Shown in pieces: positions 23,582-35,499 of a stretch of 64,000 nt of DNA. Location of the stretch: NCBI RefSeq assembly GCF_963924675.1, contig NC_089221.1:133280263-133344262 (forward strand). Direction: 5' to 3'. The stretch is from Phocoena phocoena (lineage: Eukaryota > Chordata > Mammalia > Artiodactyla > Phocoenidae). The notes below the pieces were generated by a model. That model had not been told where the DNA came from, made no database searches, and saw nothing but the letters and a program-made list of their open reading frames with translations. The position numbers and the translations under genes were made by a program. How positions within the stretch are numbered: the stretch's first letter is position 1; every line of letters starts with the position of its first letter.

Positions 23582-24465
23582 CTGGGAAGACAGAGAAATA
23601 TGCAGCAGATGAAGCAGCAAGGTAAAAACCCACCAGACCAAACAAATGAAGAAGAAATAGGCAGTGTACCTGAAAAAGAATTCAGAGTAATGATAGTCAA
23701 GATGAACCAAAATCTTGGAAATAGAATGGAGAAAATACAAGAAACGTTTAACAAGCAACTAGAAGAACAAAAGAGCAAACAATGATGAACAACACAATAA
23801 ATGAAATTAAAAATTCTCTAGAAGGAATCAATAGCAGGATAACTGAGGCGGAAGAATGGACAAGTGACCTGGAAGATAAAATAGTGGAAATAACTACCTC
23901 AGAGCAGATAAAAGAATGAAAATAATTGAGGACAGTCTCAGAAACATCTGAGACAACATTAAACACACCGACATTCGAATTATAGGGGTCCCAGAAGAAG
24001 AAGAGAAAAAGAAAGGGTCTGAGAAAATATTTGAAGAGATTACAGTTGAAAACTTCCCTAACATGGGAAAGGAAATAGTCAATCAAGTCCAGGAAGCACA
24101 GAGAATCCCATACAGGATAAATCCAAGGAGAGATACAGGCCAAGATACATATTAATCAAACTATCAAAAATTAAATACAAAGAAAAAATATTAAAAGCAG
24201 CAAGGGAAAAGCAACAAATAACATAAAGGGAATCCTCATAAGGTTAACAGCTGATCTTTCAGTAGAAACTCTGCAAGCCAGAACAGAATGGCAGGACATA
24301 CTTAAAGTGATGAAAGGGAAAAACCTACAACCAAGATTACTCTACCCAGCAAGGATCTCTTTCACATTTGATGGAGAAATTAAAAGCTTTACAGACAAGC
24401 AAAAGTTAAGAGAATTCAGCACCACCAAACCAGATATACAACAAATGCTAAAGGAACTTCTCTAG
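23582..24465 (+). pseudogene. L1 ORF1 (RNA-binding protein), broken, copy A
   Basis: ORF1 encodes a trimeric RNA-binding chaperone that packages L1 RNA. The expected start codon, ATG in the second full-length copy at 46857, is CTG here (23582-23584). An N-terminal stretch (MQQMKQQGKNPPDQTNEEE) leads to a coiled-coil-like region (NRMEKIQETFNKQLEEQ). A 4-base loss relative to the other copy then creates a stop near 23782. Downstream text still encodes the RRM-region motif TDIRIIGVPEEEE and a C-terminus ending IQQMLKELL before TAG at 24463. Further stops occur around 23918 and 24150-24230. It cannot make full-length protein. Confidence 0.9.
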
Positions 24466-24529
24466 GCAGGAAACATAGGAGAAGGAGAAGACATACAAAA
24501 GCAAACGCAAAACAGTTTAAAAAAAAAGG

Positions 24530-27500
24530 TAACAGGAACATACATATTGATAATTGCCTTAAATATAAATGGATTAAACGCTCCAACCAAAAGACACAGA
24601 CTGGCTGAATGGATACAAAAATAAGACCCGTATATACGCTGTCTACAAGAGACCCACTTCAGACCTAGAGATACATACAGACTGAAAGGGAGGGGATGGA
24701 AAAAGTTATTCCATGCATATGGAAATCAAAAGAAAGCTGGAGTAGCAATTCTCATATCAGACAAAATACTCTTTAAAATAAAGACTATTACAAGAGACAA
24801 GGAAGGACACTACATAATGATCAAAGGATCAATCCAAGAAGAAGATATAATGATTGTAAATATTTATGCACTCAACATAGGAGCACCTCAATACATAAGG
24901 CAAATGCTAACAGCCTAAAATGGGAAATCGACAGAAACACAATCATAGTAGGAGACTTTAACACCCCCCTTTCACCAATGGACAGTCTTCCAAAATGAAA
25001 ATAAATAAGGATATACAAGCTTTAAATGATACGTTAAACAAGATGGACTTGATTGATATTTATAGGACATTCCATCCAAAAACAACAGAATACACTTTCT
25101 TCTCATGTGCTCATGGAATATTCTCCAGGTTAGATCATATGTTGGGTGACATATCAAGCCTTGGTAAATTTAAGAAAATTGAAATCGTATCAAGTATCTT
25201 TTCTGACCATAACGCTATGAGACTAGATATCAATTACAGAAAAAAGCTGTAAAAAGTACAAAAACATGCAGGCTAAACAATACACTACAAAATAACCAAG
25301 AGATCACAGAGGAAATCAACAAATACCTAGAAACAAATGACAATGAAAACACAATGACCCAAAACCTATGAAAGGCAGCAAAAGCAGTTCTAAGGGGAAA
25401 GTTTATAGCAATACAATCCTACCTTAAGAAACTTCTCAAATAAACAACCTAAACTTTCACCTAAAGCAGTTAGAGAAAGAACAAAAACACTTAAAGTTAG
25501 CAGAAGGAAAGAAAACATAAAGATCAGATCAGAAATAAATGAAAAAGAAATGACGGAAACAATAGCAAAGATCAATAAAACTAAGAGTTGGTTCCTTAAG
25601 AAGATAAACAACATTGATAAACCATTAGCCAGACTCATGAAGAAAAAAGGGGAGAAGACTCAATCCAACAGAATTAGAAATGAAAAAGGAGAAGTAATAA
25701 CTGACACTGAAGAAATACAAAGGATCATGAGAGATTACTACGAGCAACTATATGCCAATAAAATGGACAACCTGGAAGAAATGGACAGTTTCTTAGAAAA
25801 GCACAACCTTCTGAGACTGAACCATGAAGAAATAGAAAATATAAACAGACCAATCCCAAGCACTGAAATTGAGACTGTGATTAAAAATCTTCCAACAAAC
25901 AAAAGTCCAGGACCAGGTGGATTCACAGGTGAATTCTAGCAAGCATTTAGGGAAGAGCTAACAACTATCCTTCTCAAACTCTTCCAAAATATAGAACAGG
26001 GAGGAACACTCCCAAATTCATTCCACAAGGCCACCTTCACCCTGATACCAAAACGAGACAAAGATGTCAAAAAAAAAAAAAAAAAAAGCAACTACAGGCC
26101 AATATCACTGATGAACATAGATGCAAAAATCCTCAACAGAACACTAGCAAACAGAATTCAACAGCACATTAAAAGTATCATACAGTATGATCAAGTGTGG
26201 TTTATCCCAGGAATGCAAGGATTCTTCAGTATACAGAAATCAATCAATGTGATATACCATATTAAAAATTCAAGGAGAAAAACCACATGATCATCTCAAT
26301 AGATGCAGAAAAAGCTTTTGACAAAATTCAACACCATTTTTGGTAAAGACCCTCCAGAAAGTAGGCATAGAGGGAACTTACCTCAACATAATAAAGGCCA
26401 TATATGACAAACCCACAGCCAACATCGTTCTCAATGGTGAAAAACTGAAAGCATTACCACTAAGATCAGGAACAAGACAAAGTTGCCCACTCTCACCACT
26501 ATTATTCAAAATAGTTTTGGAAGTTTTAGCCACAGCAATCAGAGAAGAAAAATAAAAGGAATCCAAATTGGAAAAGAAGAAGTAAAGCTGTCACTGTTTG
26601 CACATGACATGATAGTATACTTAGAGAATCCTAAAGGTGATAGCAGAAAACTGCTAGAGCTAATCAATGAATTTGGTAAAGCAGCAGGATACAAAATTAA
26701 TGCACAGAAATCTCTTGCATTCCTATACACTAATGATGAAAAATCTGAAAGAGAAAGTAAGGAAACACTCCCATTTACCATTGCAACAAAAAGAATAAAA
26801 TACCTAGGAATAAACCTACCTAAGGAGACAAAAGACCTCTATGCAGAAAACTATAAGACACTGATGAAAGAAATTAAAAGTGGTACAAACAGATGGAGAG
26901 ATATACCATATTCTTTAATTGGAAGAATCAACATTGTGAAAATGACTAGACTACCCAAAGCACACTACAGATTCAATGCAATCCCTATCAAAATACCAAT
27001 GGCATTTTTGACAGAACTAGAACAAAAAGTTGCACAATTTGTATGGAAACACAAAACACCCCGAATAACCAAACAATCTTGAGAAGGAAAAATGGAGCTG
27101 CGGGAATCAGGCTCCCTGACTTCTGACTATCCTACAAAGCTACAGTAATCAAGAAAGTATGGTACAGGCACAAAAACAGAAACATAGATCAATGGAACAG
27201 GATAGAAAGTCCAGAGATAAATCTATGCACATATGGTCTCCTTATCTTTAATGAAAGAGACAAGATTATACAATGGAAAAAAGCCTGTGCAATAAGTGGT
27301 GCTAGGAAAACTGGACAGCTACATGTAAAAGAATGAAATTAGAACACTCCCTAACACCATACACAAAAATAAACTCAAAATGGATTAAAGCCCTAAATGT
27401 AAAGCCAGACACTACAAAACCCTTAGTGGAAAACATAGAGAGAACACTCTATGACATAAATCACTGCAAGATCTTTTTTGACCCATCTCCCAGGGGAATG

Positions 27501-28310
27501 GAAATAAAAACAAAAATAAACGTATGGGACCTAATGAAACTTAAAAGCTTTTGCACAGCCAAGGAAATTATAAACAAGATGGAAAGACAACCCTCAGAAT
27601 GGGAGAAAATATTTGCAAATGAAGCAACTGACCAAGGATCAATCTCCAAAATTTACAAGTAGCTCATGCAGCTCAATATCAAAAAAACAAACAACCCAAT
27701 CCAAAAATGGGCAGAAGACTGAAACAGACATTTCTCCAAAGAAGATATACAGATTGCCAACAAACACATGAAAGGATGCTCAATATCACTAATCATTAGA
27801 GAAATGCAAATCAAAACTACAATGAGATATCATCTCACACCGGTCAGAATGGCCATCATCTAAAAACTACAAGCAATACTTGCTGGAGAGGATGTGGAGA
27901 AAAGGGAACCCTCATACACTGTTGGTGGGAATGTAAATTGATACAGGGCTATGGGGAACAGTATGTTCCTTAAAAAACTAAAAACAGAACTACCATACAA
28001 CACAACAATCCCACTACTGGGAATATACCCTGAGAAAACCATAATTCAAAAAGAGTCATGTACCACAATGTTCATTACAGCTCTATTTTTAATAGCCAGG
28101 ACATGGAAGGAACCTAAGTGTCCATCGACAGATGAATGGATAAAGAAGATGTGCCACATATATACAATGGAATATTACTCAGCCATAAAAAGAAACGAAA
28201 TTGAGTTATTTGTAATGAGGTGGATGGACCTAGAGACTGTCATACAGAGTGAAGTAAGTCAGCAAGAGCAAAACAAATACCGTATGCTAACACATATATA
28301 TGGAATCTAA
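24530..28310 (+). pseudogene. L1 ORF2 (endonuclease/reverse transcriptase), broken, copy A
   Basis: The protein would nick target DNA and reverse-transcribe L1 RNA. An endonuclease-like N-terminus is readable (LNINGLNAPTKRHRLAEW; LQETHFRPRD; IYRTFHPKTTEYTFFSC; SDHNAMRLDI). RT blocks follow ([34 protein letters not shown]). The catalytic box reads FAHD (26597-26608), so one of the two usual aspartates is histidine. Stops occur near 24620, 24910 and 25937. A run of about 20 A near 26069-26088 adds a frameshift. The C-terminal end to TAA at 28308 is mostly open. Confidence 0.92.
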
Positions 28311-28685
28311 AAAACAAAAGAAGAAAATGGTTCTGAAGAACCTAGGGGCAGGACAGGAATAAAGACGCAGACATAGAAAATGGACTTGAGGACATACGGA
28401 GGGACAGGGTAAGATGGGATCAAGTGAGAGAGCAGCATGGACATATATACACTACCAAATATAAAATAGATAGCCAGTGGTAAATAGCTGCATAGCACAG
28501 GGAGATCAGCTCAGTGATTTTTGTCCACCTAGTGGGGTGGGATAGGGAGGCTGGGAGGGAGACACAAGAGGGAGGAGATATGGGGATATATGTATATGTA
28601 TAACTGATTCACTTTGTTATAAAGCACAAACTAACACACCATTGTAAAGCAATTATATTCCAATAAAGATGTTAAAAAAAAAACC

Positions 28686-29538
28686 CTAAAAATAGAGCTA
28701 CCATATGATCCAGCAATCCCACTCCTGGGCATGTATCTGGAGAAAACCATAATTCAAAAAGATACATGCATGCCAGTGTTCACTGCAGCACTATTTACAA
28801 CAGCCAGGACATAGAAGCAACCTAAATGTCTATCAATGGAGGATGAAGATGTGGTACACATACCATGGAATATTACTCAGCCAAAAAAAGACTGAAATAA
28901 TGCCATTTGCAGCAACATGGATGGACCTACAGATTGTCATACTGAATGAAGTAAGTCAGACAAAGACAAATATCATATGATATCTCATATATATGGAACC
29001 TAAAAAAATGGTACAAATGAACCTATTTAGAAAACAGAAATTGACTCACAGATGTAGAAAACAAATTTATGGTTACCAAGGGGGAAAGGGGTGGGGGATA
29101 AATTGGGAGATTGGGATTGCATATATACACTACTATGTATAAAAGATAACTAATAAGAACCTGCTGTAGGGACTTCCCTGGTGGCACAGTGGTTGAGAGT
29201 CCGCCTGCCGATGCAGGGGACACGGGTTCGTGCCCCAGTCTGGGAGGATCCCACATGCCACGGAGCGGCTGGGCCCATGAGCCATGGCCACTGAGCCTGC
29301 ATGTCCGGAGCCTGTGCTCCGCAATGGGAGAGGCCACAATAGTGAGAGCCCTGCGCACCGCAAAAAAAAAAAAAAAAAAAAGGAACCTGCTGTAGAGCAC
29401 AGGGGACTCTGTAATGACCTATACAGGAATGGAGTCTGGAAGAGAGTGGATATATGTATTTGCATGGCTGATTCACTTTGCTGTACAGCAGAAACTAACA
29501 CAACATTGTAAATCAACTCTACTCCAATAAAAGTAATT
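28686..29538 (+). mobile_element. Host L1, right fragment with 3' end
   Basis: ORF2 tail sequence resumes exactly where the left fragment stopped. It continues through a 3'UTR (gtagaaaacaaatttatggt; gctgattcactttgctgtac) to tactccaataaaagtaatttt. This 3'UTR differs from that of the two full-length copies, so it represents another, older L1 subfamily. A SINE lies inside it at 29170-29382. Confidence 0.92.
29170..29382 (+). mobile_element. CHR-type SINE, short form
   Basis: This is a complete copy inside the host L1 3'UTR, with the target-site duplication GAACCTGCTGTAG at 29157-29169 and 29383-29395. The head has ggacttccctgg rather than ggcttccctgg. Confidence 0.96.
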
Positions 29539-29556
29539 TTAAAAATGCGTAGAGAG

Positions 29557-29690
29557 GTGCGAGTGGGGAATGGGGAAGGGTCTAAATGCAATGTTGTATT
29601 CTGGATTGGATCTGGGAACAGATAAAAAGACATCAGTGAAAAAATTGGTGAATCTGAATAAAGTCTGCAGTTTAGTTAATAGAAATTCAA
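29557..29690 (+). repeat. Old L1M-type repeat, right part
   Basis: The run taaatgcaatgttgtattct, ggattggatctgggaacaga and aataaagtctgcagtttagt continues the old repeat interrupted at 21344. Confidence 0.5.
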
Positions 29691-30264
29691 AAGAAGGCTT
29701 GTTTTCAGGGTTGGTTAACTTTTTGGTTTGACAGCAAGATCAAGAAACCAGGTTTATTCTATCATTCTGTTCTGCCATCCGAAGTGTAGTGGCTTTGCCC
29801 CTCAGGCTGGCACTCTTCATAGCCATAATATGGCTGCCAGCGTTCCAGGCATCACATCAAGAAATAGTAATGACAGAGACAGAAAGGGCAAATATCTTAT
29901 ATTCCTTTCTCATAGGTTACAAAGCCTTTCTAAAAGTCCCATAACAAATTTTCCCTCATGTCTTCAAGACCAGTATTACATCACCCACTCAATTCCCAAA
30001 CCAAATACACTCATTCCTAAATAAAATATTGGCAAAGGGATTGAGGTGAGCATGATTGTTTTAGACAAACCACTAGGTAGACGGGATGTTGGGGTGTCAA
30101 CCATCAAGACAATAATGTTAATTCTGATTGGTGAGAAAAAACTTTGATGTGATTCTTTAAACATTTTTTCCCTTTTTCTATCAAAATTTAAAAATAATCC
30201 ATCACCCAATGAAACTCACGTGTCCTCCTTAAAAATCATCATATTCAATCCTCTCTTTGAATAG
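29691..30264. other. Gene-free stretch, possible ancient repeat
   Basis: The segment near 29730-29930 (atggctgccagcgttccagg, catcacatcaagaaatag) resembles a widespread ancient mammalian repeat whose family I cannot name. No exon is visible. Confidence 0.4.
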
Positions 30265-30515
30265 ATATCGGACCAGTTGAACAACTCATGTTCGTTGAGT
30301 TCCTACTAACTGCCAGACATTATGCTAAGTATATCATCACATTCAGTCCTCACTAACCACCTTTAAATCTCAGTAACTCTCATTCTATGAATGCTAAAAC
30401 TAAGCCTAGAGAAGGAAAGTGACTCGTATAAAGTCACCTGTTGAGTACATGGTAGAACTGGGACCATACCCTGATCTTTGAACTCATACCCTATTCTTCA
30501 ACCCAGACCTGTATT
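30265..30515 (-). repeat. MIR remnant, reverse orientation
   Basis: The order gttgagttcctactaactgc, cagtcctcactaaccacc, taagcctagagaaggaaagt and gtagaactgggaccataccc is the reverse complement of a diverged MIR. Confidence 0.65.
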
Positions 30516-30601
30516 CTCTACCCTTATTGGTCGGGCGGGGGGAAGGGGGAAGAGACAATTATCATTGGAGATATAGATTCATATGCTAAGAATAGCTGGC
30601 T

Positions 30602-30815
30602 GGGCTTCCCTGGTGGCGCAGTGGTTGAGAGCCCGCCTACCGATGCAGGGGACACGGGTTCGTGCCCCGGTCTGGGAGGATCCCACATGCCGCGGAGCGG
30701 CTGGGCCCGTGAGCCGTGGCCGCTGAGACTGCGCATCCAGAGCCTGTGCTCCGCAACGGGAGAGGCCACAACAGTGAGAGGCCTGCGTACCGCCAAAAAA
30801 AAAAAAAAAAAAAAA
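30602..30815 (+). mobile_element. CHR-type SINE, short form
   Basis: This is a complete short copy with the target-site duplication AAGAATAGCTGGC at 30588-30600 and 30816-30828. Confidence 0.97.
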
Positions 30816-30999
30816 AAGAATAGCTGGCAAATATTTCCCTAGAGTAAGATGTCTTCTTCTCCATAAACTATGTAAGAAAAAGAGATGATAAATTTCAGAA
30901 TCCTCAGGACCCACTCTCAAAGCATCAGACAATGTGTTGGAGCAGGGTGGTAGCCTACTTCATAGAAAACTCCATCTGTCAAAGAATTTCCCAAGAGAC

Positions 31000-31848
31000 A
31001 CAGGCCCCTGTGTAAGGAGAACACTCCTGAGTCTCTCCTTTACTCTCACACTATTGCCACACTCACCGTATGTCTGACACCAGATGTGTGGGGTTTCCAC
31101 ACATCAAGCAAATCTCTGTGACACCAGCTGGGTGTCCTACAATTCGATTCAATTCTGACACTAACTGGAGTTAGCACAGACACCACAGACCAAGGGCTCA
31201 GTCCCAGGAGACTGTCCCGCATTTTAGACATCAATCTCAAGCAGTAGGTCCCTAGGTTACCAACAACTTCTGTCCAAGTTGGTTACAGTTCAGAGGTTCA
31301 CATGACCCCCTGCCTTGATTTCCAGTATTTGCCAGAACAGCTACAGAACTCATGGAAATACTTAAGTTAACCAGTTTATGACATAATAAAACACACAGAA
31401 AAGATACAGATGAACAGCCAGATGAAGAGATACATTGGGCGACGTCCAGAAGGTTCCCAGGTACAGGAGCCTCTGTCCCCATGAAGCTGGGGTGCACCAC
31501 CACCCTCCTGGTATGCAGATGTGTTCACCAACCCAGGAGCTCCTCCAAATCCTATACTACTGGGATTCTTGTGGAGGCTTCCTCACATAAGCATGATCAA
31601 TTATTAACTCCGTTTCTAACCCCTCTTCCCCCTCTGGAGAATCGGGGGTGAGGCTAAAAATTCCACACTTCTAATTATGAGCTTGGTCTTTCTTTCTGGT
31701 GACCAGCCAGGAGCCCACCAAGAGTCACCTCATTAAAACAAAAGCCCCCCCCACCACTTCACACAGGAAATTCCAAGGAATATAGGTAATGTGTGTCAGG
31801 AACCAGGGTCAAAGACCAATATATATGTTTCTTATTATTTCACAGTCT
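31000..31848. repeat. ERVL-type solo LTR (MER21/MLT2-like)
   Basis: Ordered motifs match a common mammalian ERVL LTR: ctcaccgtatgtctgacacc, gttagcacagacaccacaga, gaacagccagatgaagagat, gtgaccagccaggagcccac, ggaaattccaaggaatatag, and a 3' end near tttcttattatttcaca. No gag, pol or env sequence is next to it, so it is a solo LTR. Subfamily and exact ends need a library comparison. Confidence 0.7.
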
Positions 31849-32865
31849 GGCATCTCCACTGTGCTCATTTATGCAAATCAACTTTCATAAATATGGGGAC
31901 AACTTGGCCTCCATGAATGGTGGGCACATCACAGATGTCAACAACCCAAGGTGACTTGGGGTCAGATGATTAAGAGAGGAGCAGCAGTGTGACAGGGAAA
32001 AACTTTGAGGAGAAAAAGATGAACGTGGCTGGTCAGATGGAAACTGAACAGCCCAGTTCTGGGGAGAATCGCCAGGCCGGTGGTGTGGGCGTGATGGATG
32101 GGCCCCTCCAGGGTGGCCTGTGATTGAAGCCAAATTGTCAGAAGCAGTCAGTAAGCCAGGAGAGATAAGCAAGAAGTTAGATGGTGCTGTCAACTTGCCA
32201 GGGGATATGCAGCAAAGAGTATGGGACTTGAATGAAGAGTGAAGAGAAAAAAAGGTGAGGCGGTGGATGAGTTTTTTAAACAGCTTCCAAGGACACCTAT
32301 GAGAAAATCTCAGGCATCTGATGTCATAACAGTGATGTGTTTGCAAACAGGTAGACTCATCGCCTTCCAGGAAGTCAGGCTGTCTGCTGGTATGAGGTCT
32401 GCAAGTGGAGGGGAGACAGCCCACCTTCTAGAGAACCTAGGAGACTCAAAGGTGGTGTCCTTTGGAAGACAAGAAGCTTCTGGAGCTTCCATTTTAGGAG
32501 CTGAACAACAGTGGACAAGCCAGAATTTTCGGCTAGTCGCCCCCATCCCACCCTGCAAGGAATGGATGCACTCCAGGCTGTTAGGAAGGCAGCCACAACT
32601 GATAACTCCTGAGAACCATGGGGCAGCTGCTTTGTTAATTTCACCTTGAAGTTTACTGCAGAAGGACAAGGCTGTTAGTCTACAGCCAACCAAGGAATCC
32701 GAAAACCCCAGGGGAAAACCAGTGGGTCCAGAAACTCCAGTGTGTTCACAAGGTGCTCTACGAAGTCCCAGGCGTTCTGTGCAAATGTCCCAGGGACACA
32801 ACTAGTGAGCAGCGGAGAGAAACAGGAGGCAAGGCCCAAAACAGAGCAGCTTTCCTTCTGTGGGT
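31849..32865. other. Gene-free stretch with overlapping ORFs on both strands
   Basis: ORFs of 136-179 codons overlap here on both strands (31885-32801). They have low-complexity Ser/Pro/Leu-rich translations and no family motif. I see no splice-flanked frame, so I treat them as chance in G+C-richer sequence. Confidence 0.45.
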
Positions 32866-32867
32866 GT

Positions 32868-33105
32868 CAAGTTACAGCTAACATTTATCAAGGACTTACA
32901 GCATGCCAGGCACTGTGCTGAGCATTTCATAAGTGTTCTCACAGCAACCCAAATGCGGCGATGCTATTAAAATTCTTATTATACAGGTGAGGAAACTGAA
33001 GCACAGAGAGGTTAAGTAACTTGCCCAGGGTCACACAGCTAGTACTTTGCTGCAGTGGGAGTTAAGCCCACGTCTTCACCACTGTGTTATACTGGGGCTC
33101 TCTAT
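32868..33105 (-). repeat. MIR, reverse orientation, well preserved
   Basis: The order ggcactgtgctgagcatttc, caggtgaggaaactgaagca, gaggttaagtaacttgccca and gggtcacacagctagtactt is the classic reverse-complement MIR core. Confidence 0.9.
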
Positions 33106-34310
33106 CAGATTTCCTGTGATGAAAGGGTTTTCTCCCTGCACAGAAGAGAGGGTTTATCTAAGGTGCCTCATGGGCAGCAACCTTAAGACTGACAGGCTGA
33201 GGCATATCAAAAACTCTGATGGCAGCTCCTGAGTCATCAGAGTCACAGCTGCTCAACAGTTCACTCTGCCCTCTATTAAAATGAGGAAAATATTAAATAT
33301 TAACCTCTCGCAGCTCAGCCAGGCTTTGTGAGTTTTCAGGATTTAATGTCTGAAAATCACCTCCTGAAGTTACCTGGGGCACTTCACAGTAACCCTCCGG
33401 CAGACATCACCTTCTTTCTCCTGCTCACCCCAGGGCTAATAAAGGAGCAGGGGCCAAGCTGAGGGCTTTATCCAGACAACCACTACGAAGGGCAGCCTCA
33501 AAAAGGGTGCCGGGGGGAGAGAAATAGGAGAAAGGGGGCTGTCAGTGGAGATGGCGAAAATGCTGAATAAACACGAGAATTGGACAAATGAAGGTTGTCT
33601 TTTATGCTAAAGAAGGAAACAGTTTGACCTCTGGAGAATTGCTGTTTCTTTTTATGAGACCCTGGAAGACAGCCCTGGTTTTTTCTCCCTGGCCTGTAAG
33701 AAGACTCAGTTAAATTTTATGCTCAATTTCAGTCTGTTTCCTTACCTTAGGTTTCTGGCAAGCAGCTTCTCCCTGACAATAAAACTGAAAACTCCCCTAA
33801 ATGAGGTAACTATGCCTTGTTATGACCAGGCTTCATATTCTCGTGGAGAAGCAGGCAGAAGATAGTAAACTATTATGCCCAGAGTGAAGAAATCACGCAC
33901 TGGCCCCAAAATTGCATGCTAAATGAAACCTGGTCCTCTCTCAACCAGGATTTGCTCAGAAACAATTTCCACTCCAGAACACAAAGTCCAAGAAAAAAAA
34001 ATTAGTTGCTTTTTAAAAAAATTTTATATTTGATTTATAAATGTCTAGGTTTTAAAAATTAACTTAAAATGTTTTTAAGTGAAAAAATCTGCAACAAACG
34101 TGGAAATATTAGCATCTGGGTGGTAGGCACACAGCTCATCTTCTTTGCATTTGAAATATATCATAATTTTGAAAATAAACCCAAATTGCTGAGAGAGAAG
34201 CAGCTGGCATGAGGGCTAGGAGCCCTGGGCAGCCTGAGTTTTGTGCTCATATTTTTAATCTGAAGTTGGGTGAGATTGAGATAAGGAACAAAACTCTTAA
34301 TCTCCAGTCT
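33106..34310. other. Gene-free stretch
   Basis: I see no gene, recent transposon or strong repeat here. Confidence 0.5.
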
Positions 34311-34313
34311 TCT

Positions 34314-34760
34314 GATCAATCAATCAATCCATCAATCATTCAAAGACATTTACAGAGTTCTACCATATACCTAATACTTTTCTAGGCCTTAAGGACATAA
34401 GGGTGAACAGAAAAGATATAGTCACCACCTTCCTTGAGCTCCCAATCTAATGGAAGGAATGGACAAGAGGTAAACAAACTAAGGATTGAGTAATTGCACA
34501 TGTGATAAGTGCTCTAAAAGAAGCCAGTAGTGTTCAGATAGAAACCAATGGCAAGGGGGCTTTGCCCAATTTATACAGAGTGATCACAGATGGCTTCTAT
34601 GAGGAAGTTCTATTTAGCTGAACTGAAGCAAAAGGAAGAAAGGAAGAACAATCCATGGTGAGATCGCTTGGTACAGACACGCCGTGAAGCAGGACAGAGC
34701 TGTGTGAGTCCTAAGGGCAGAGCATGGACGGATTGGCTGGTACACATTGGCTGGTATCTC
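34314..34760 (+). repeat. Ancient interspersed repeat with (ATCA)n start
   Basis: It opens with ATCA repeats (34314-34340). Motifs then follow in the same order as the copy at 13985-14300: acctaatacttttctaggcc, ttgagctcccaatctaatgg, gtgataagtgctctaaaaga and gatggcttctatgaggaagt. The family is undetermined. Confidence 0.45.
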
Positions 34761-35029
34761 AAGTCCTTTCCCTCCATCATTGAGGAGGGAAAGGACCTGA
34801 GATAAGGTTCAACAAACAGTCAGACGCCATACCAGGCATGGCTTTGGACACAGAGGAAGAAGTTGGCCTTTTATCCAAAACAAATATGGCAGCCACTACA
34901 CATCTTAGTTGCAAAGGAGTAACATGTTCTCAACATACCTTGTAAGAGAGCTCTCTGGCTGCTGTGTGGCTTGGAGTTGGTAAGAGTGGAAGCAGAGACA
35001 TGAGTAAGAACTGGAATCAGCTAACGGCA

Positions 35030-35235
35030 AGCCAAATCCAGTTTACTGCCTGATTTGGTAAATGAAGCTTTATGGCAGCACTGCATGATTATTTGTTTAC
35101 TATTATCCATGGCTACTGTCACACTGTAACAACAGAGTTCAGTGGGTCAGACAAATACTGTAAGGCCCACTAATCCGAAAATAGTTACTATCTGGCCCTT
35201 TACAGGAAAAATGTACCAGCCCCTGCATTAGAAAC
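35030..35235. repeat. hAT-Charlie-like DNA transposon remnant
   Basis: The phrases tatccatggctactgtcaca, aacaacagagttcagtgggt, agttactatctggccctttac and accagcccctgcattag fit a common hAT-type mammalian element. There is no transposase. Confidence 0.55.
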
Positions 35236-35499
35236 CTGTAGCAGTAGCCACAATACTATATAATGGTAGCTGCTCGGCATTCAACCAATAAGAATTATTG
35301 AACGCCTACTGTGTGCTTAGGAGAAAGAACATTTTATAATGTTCAATAGCATCAGATCCATCCCCTCACTGACCCTGACAAAATCTACTCAGCCTCAAAC
35401 CATCCCTTCTAAACCTTCAACTTTGGCTCAAGTCCTACCCCCTCCATAGAGTTTTCCTTCATTTACTTACATCTTACTCTTTTTTTTTTTTTTTTTTTA
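35236..35499. other. Unassigned sequence ending in a T-run
   Basis: No gene is visible. A run of about 19 T ends near 35498 and could mark the tail of an unrecognised minus-strand retroelement. Confidence 0.4.

Larger units (their letters stand above)
21442..28685 (+). mobile_element. Near-full-length L1 retrotransposon (copy A)
   Basis: This is a 7.2-kb element with a long 5'UTR, ORF1, ORF2, a 3'UTR and an A-rich end. Its 5' terminus (about gagggaccctgaagatggtg) matches that of the element at 44880. It is inserted inside another L1 with the target-site duplication CTAAAAATAG at 21432-21441 and 28686-28695. Both ORFs are broken, so it is no longer autonomous. Confidence 0.95.

Noticed and set aside
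21442..28310. Possible autonomous, active L1
   Set aside because: The ORF1 start is lost, both ORFs contain stops and frameshifts, and the RT box is FAHD.
29133..29633. A 166-codon minus-strand ORF, and similar ORFs at every short SINE
   Set aside because: They translate SINE sequence on one or other strand, giving recurrent peptides such as MVESPPADAGDTGSCPG. They recur at each SINE copy and are repeat artefacts.
31000..31848. Possible endogenous retrovirus provirus around the LTR-like segments
   Set aside because: Only LTR-type sequence is visible at 31000, 17060, 35500 and 8880. No gag, pol, env or primer-binding region was recognised, so they are solo LTR remnants.
31885..32801. Overlapping ORFs of 136-179 codons on both strands
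   Set aside because: There is no family motif, no splice-site support and a low-complexity composition. Frames are open on both strands at once, which suggests chance.
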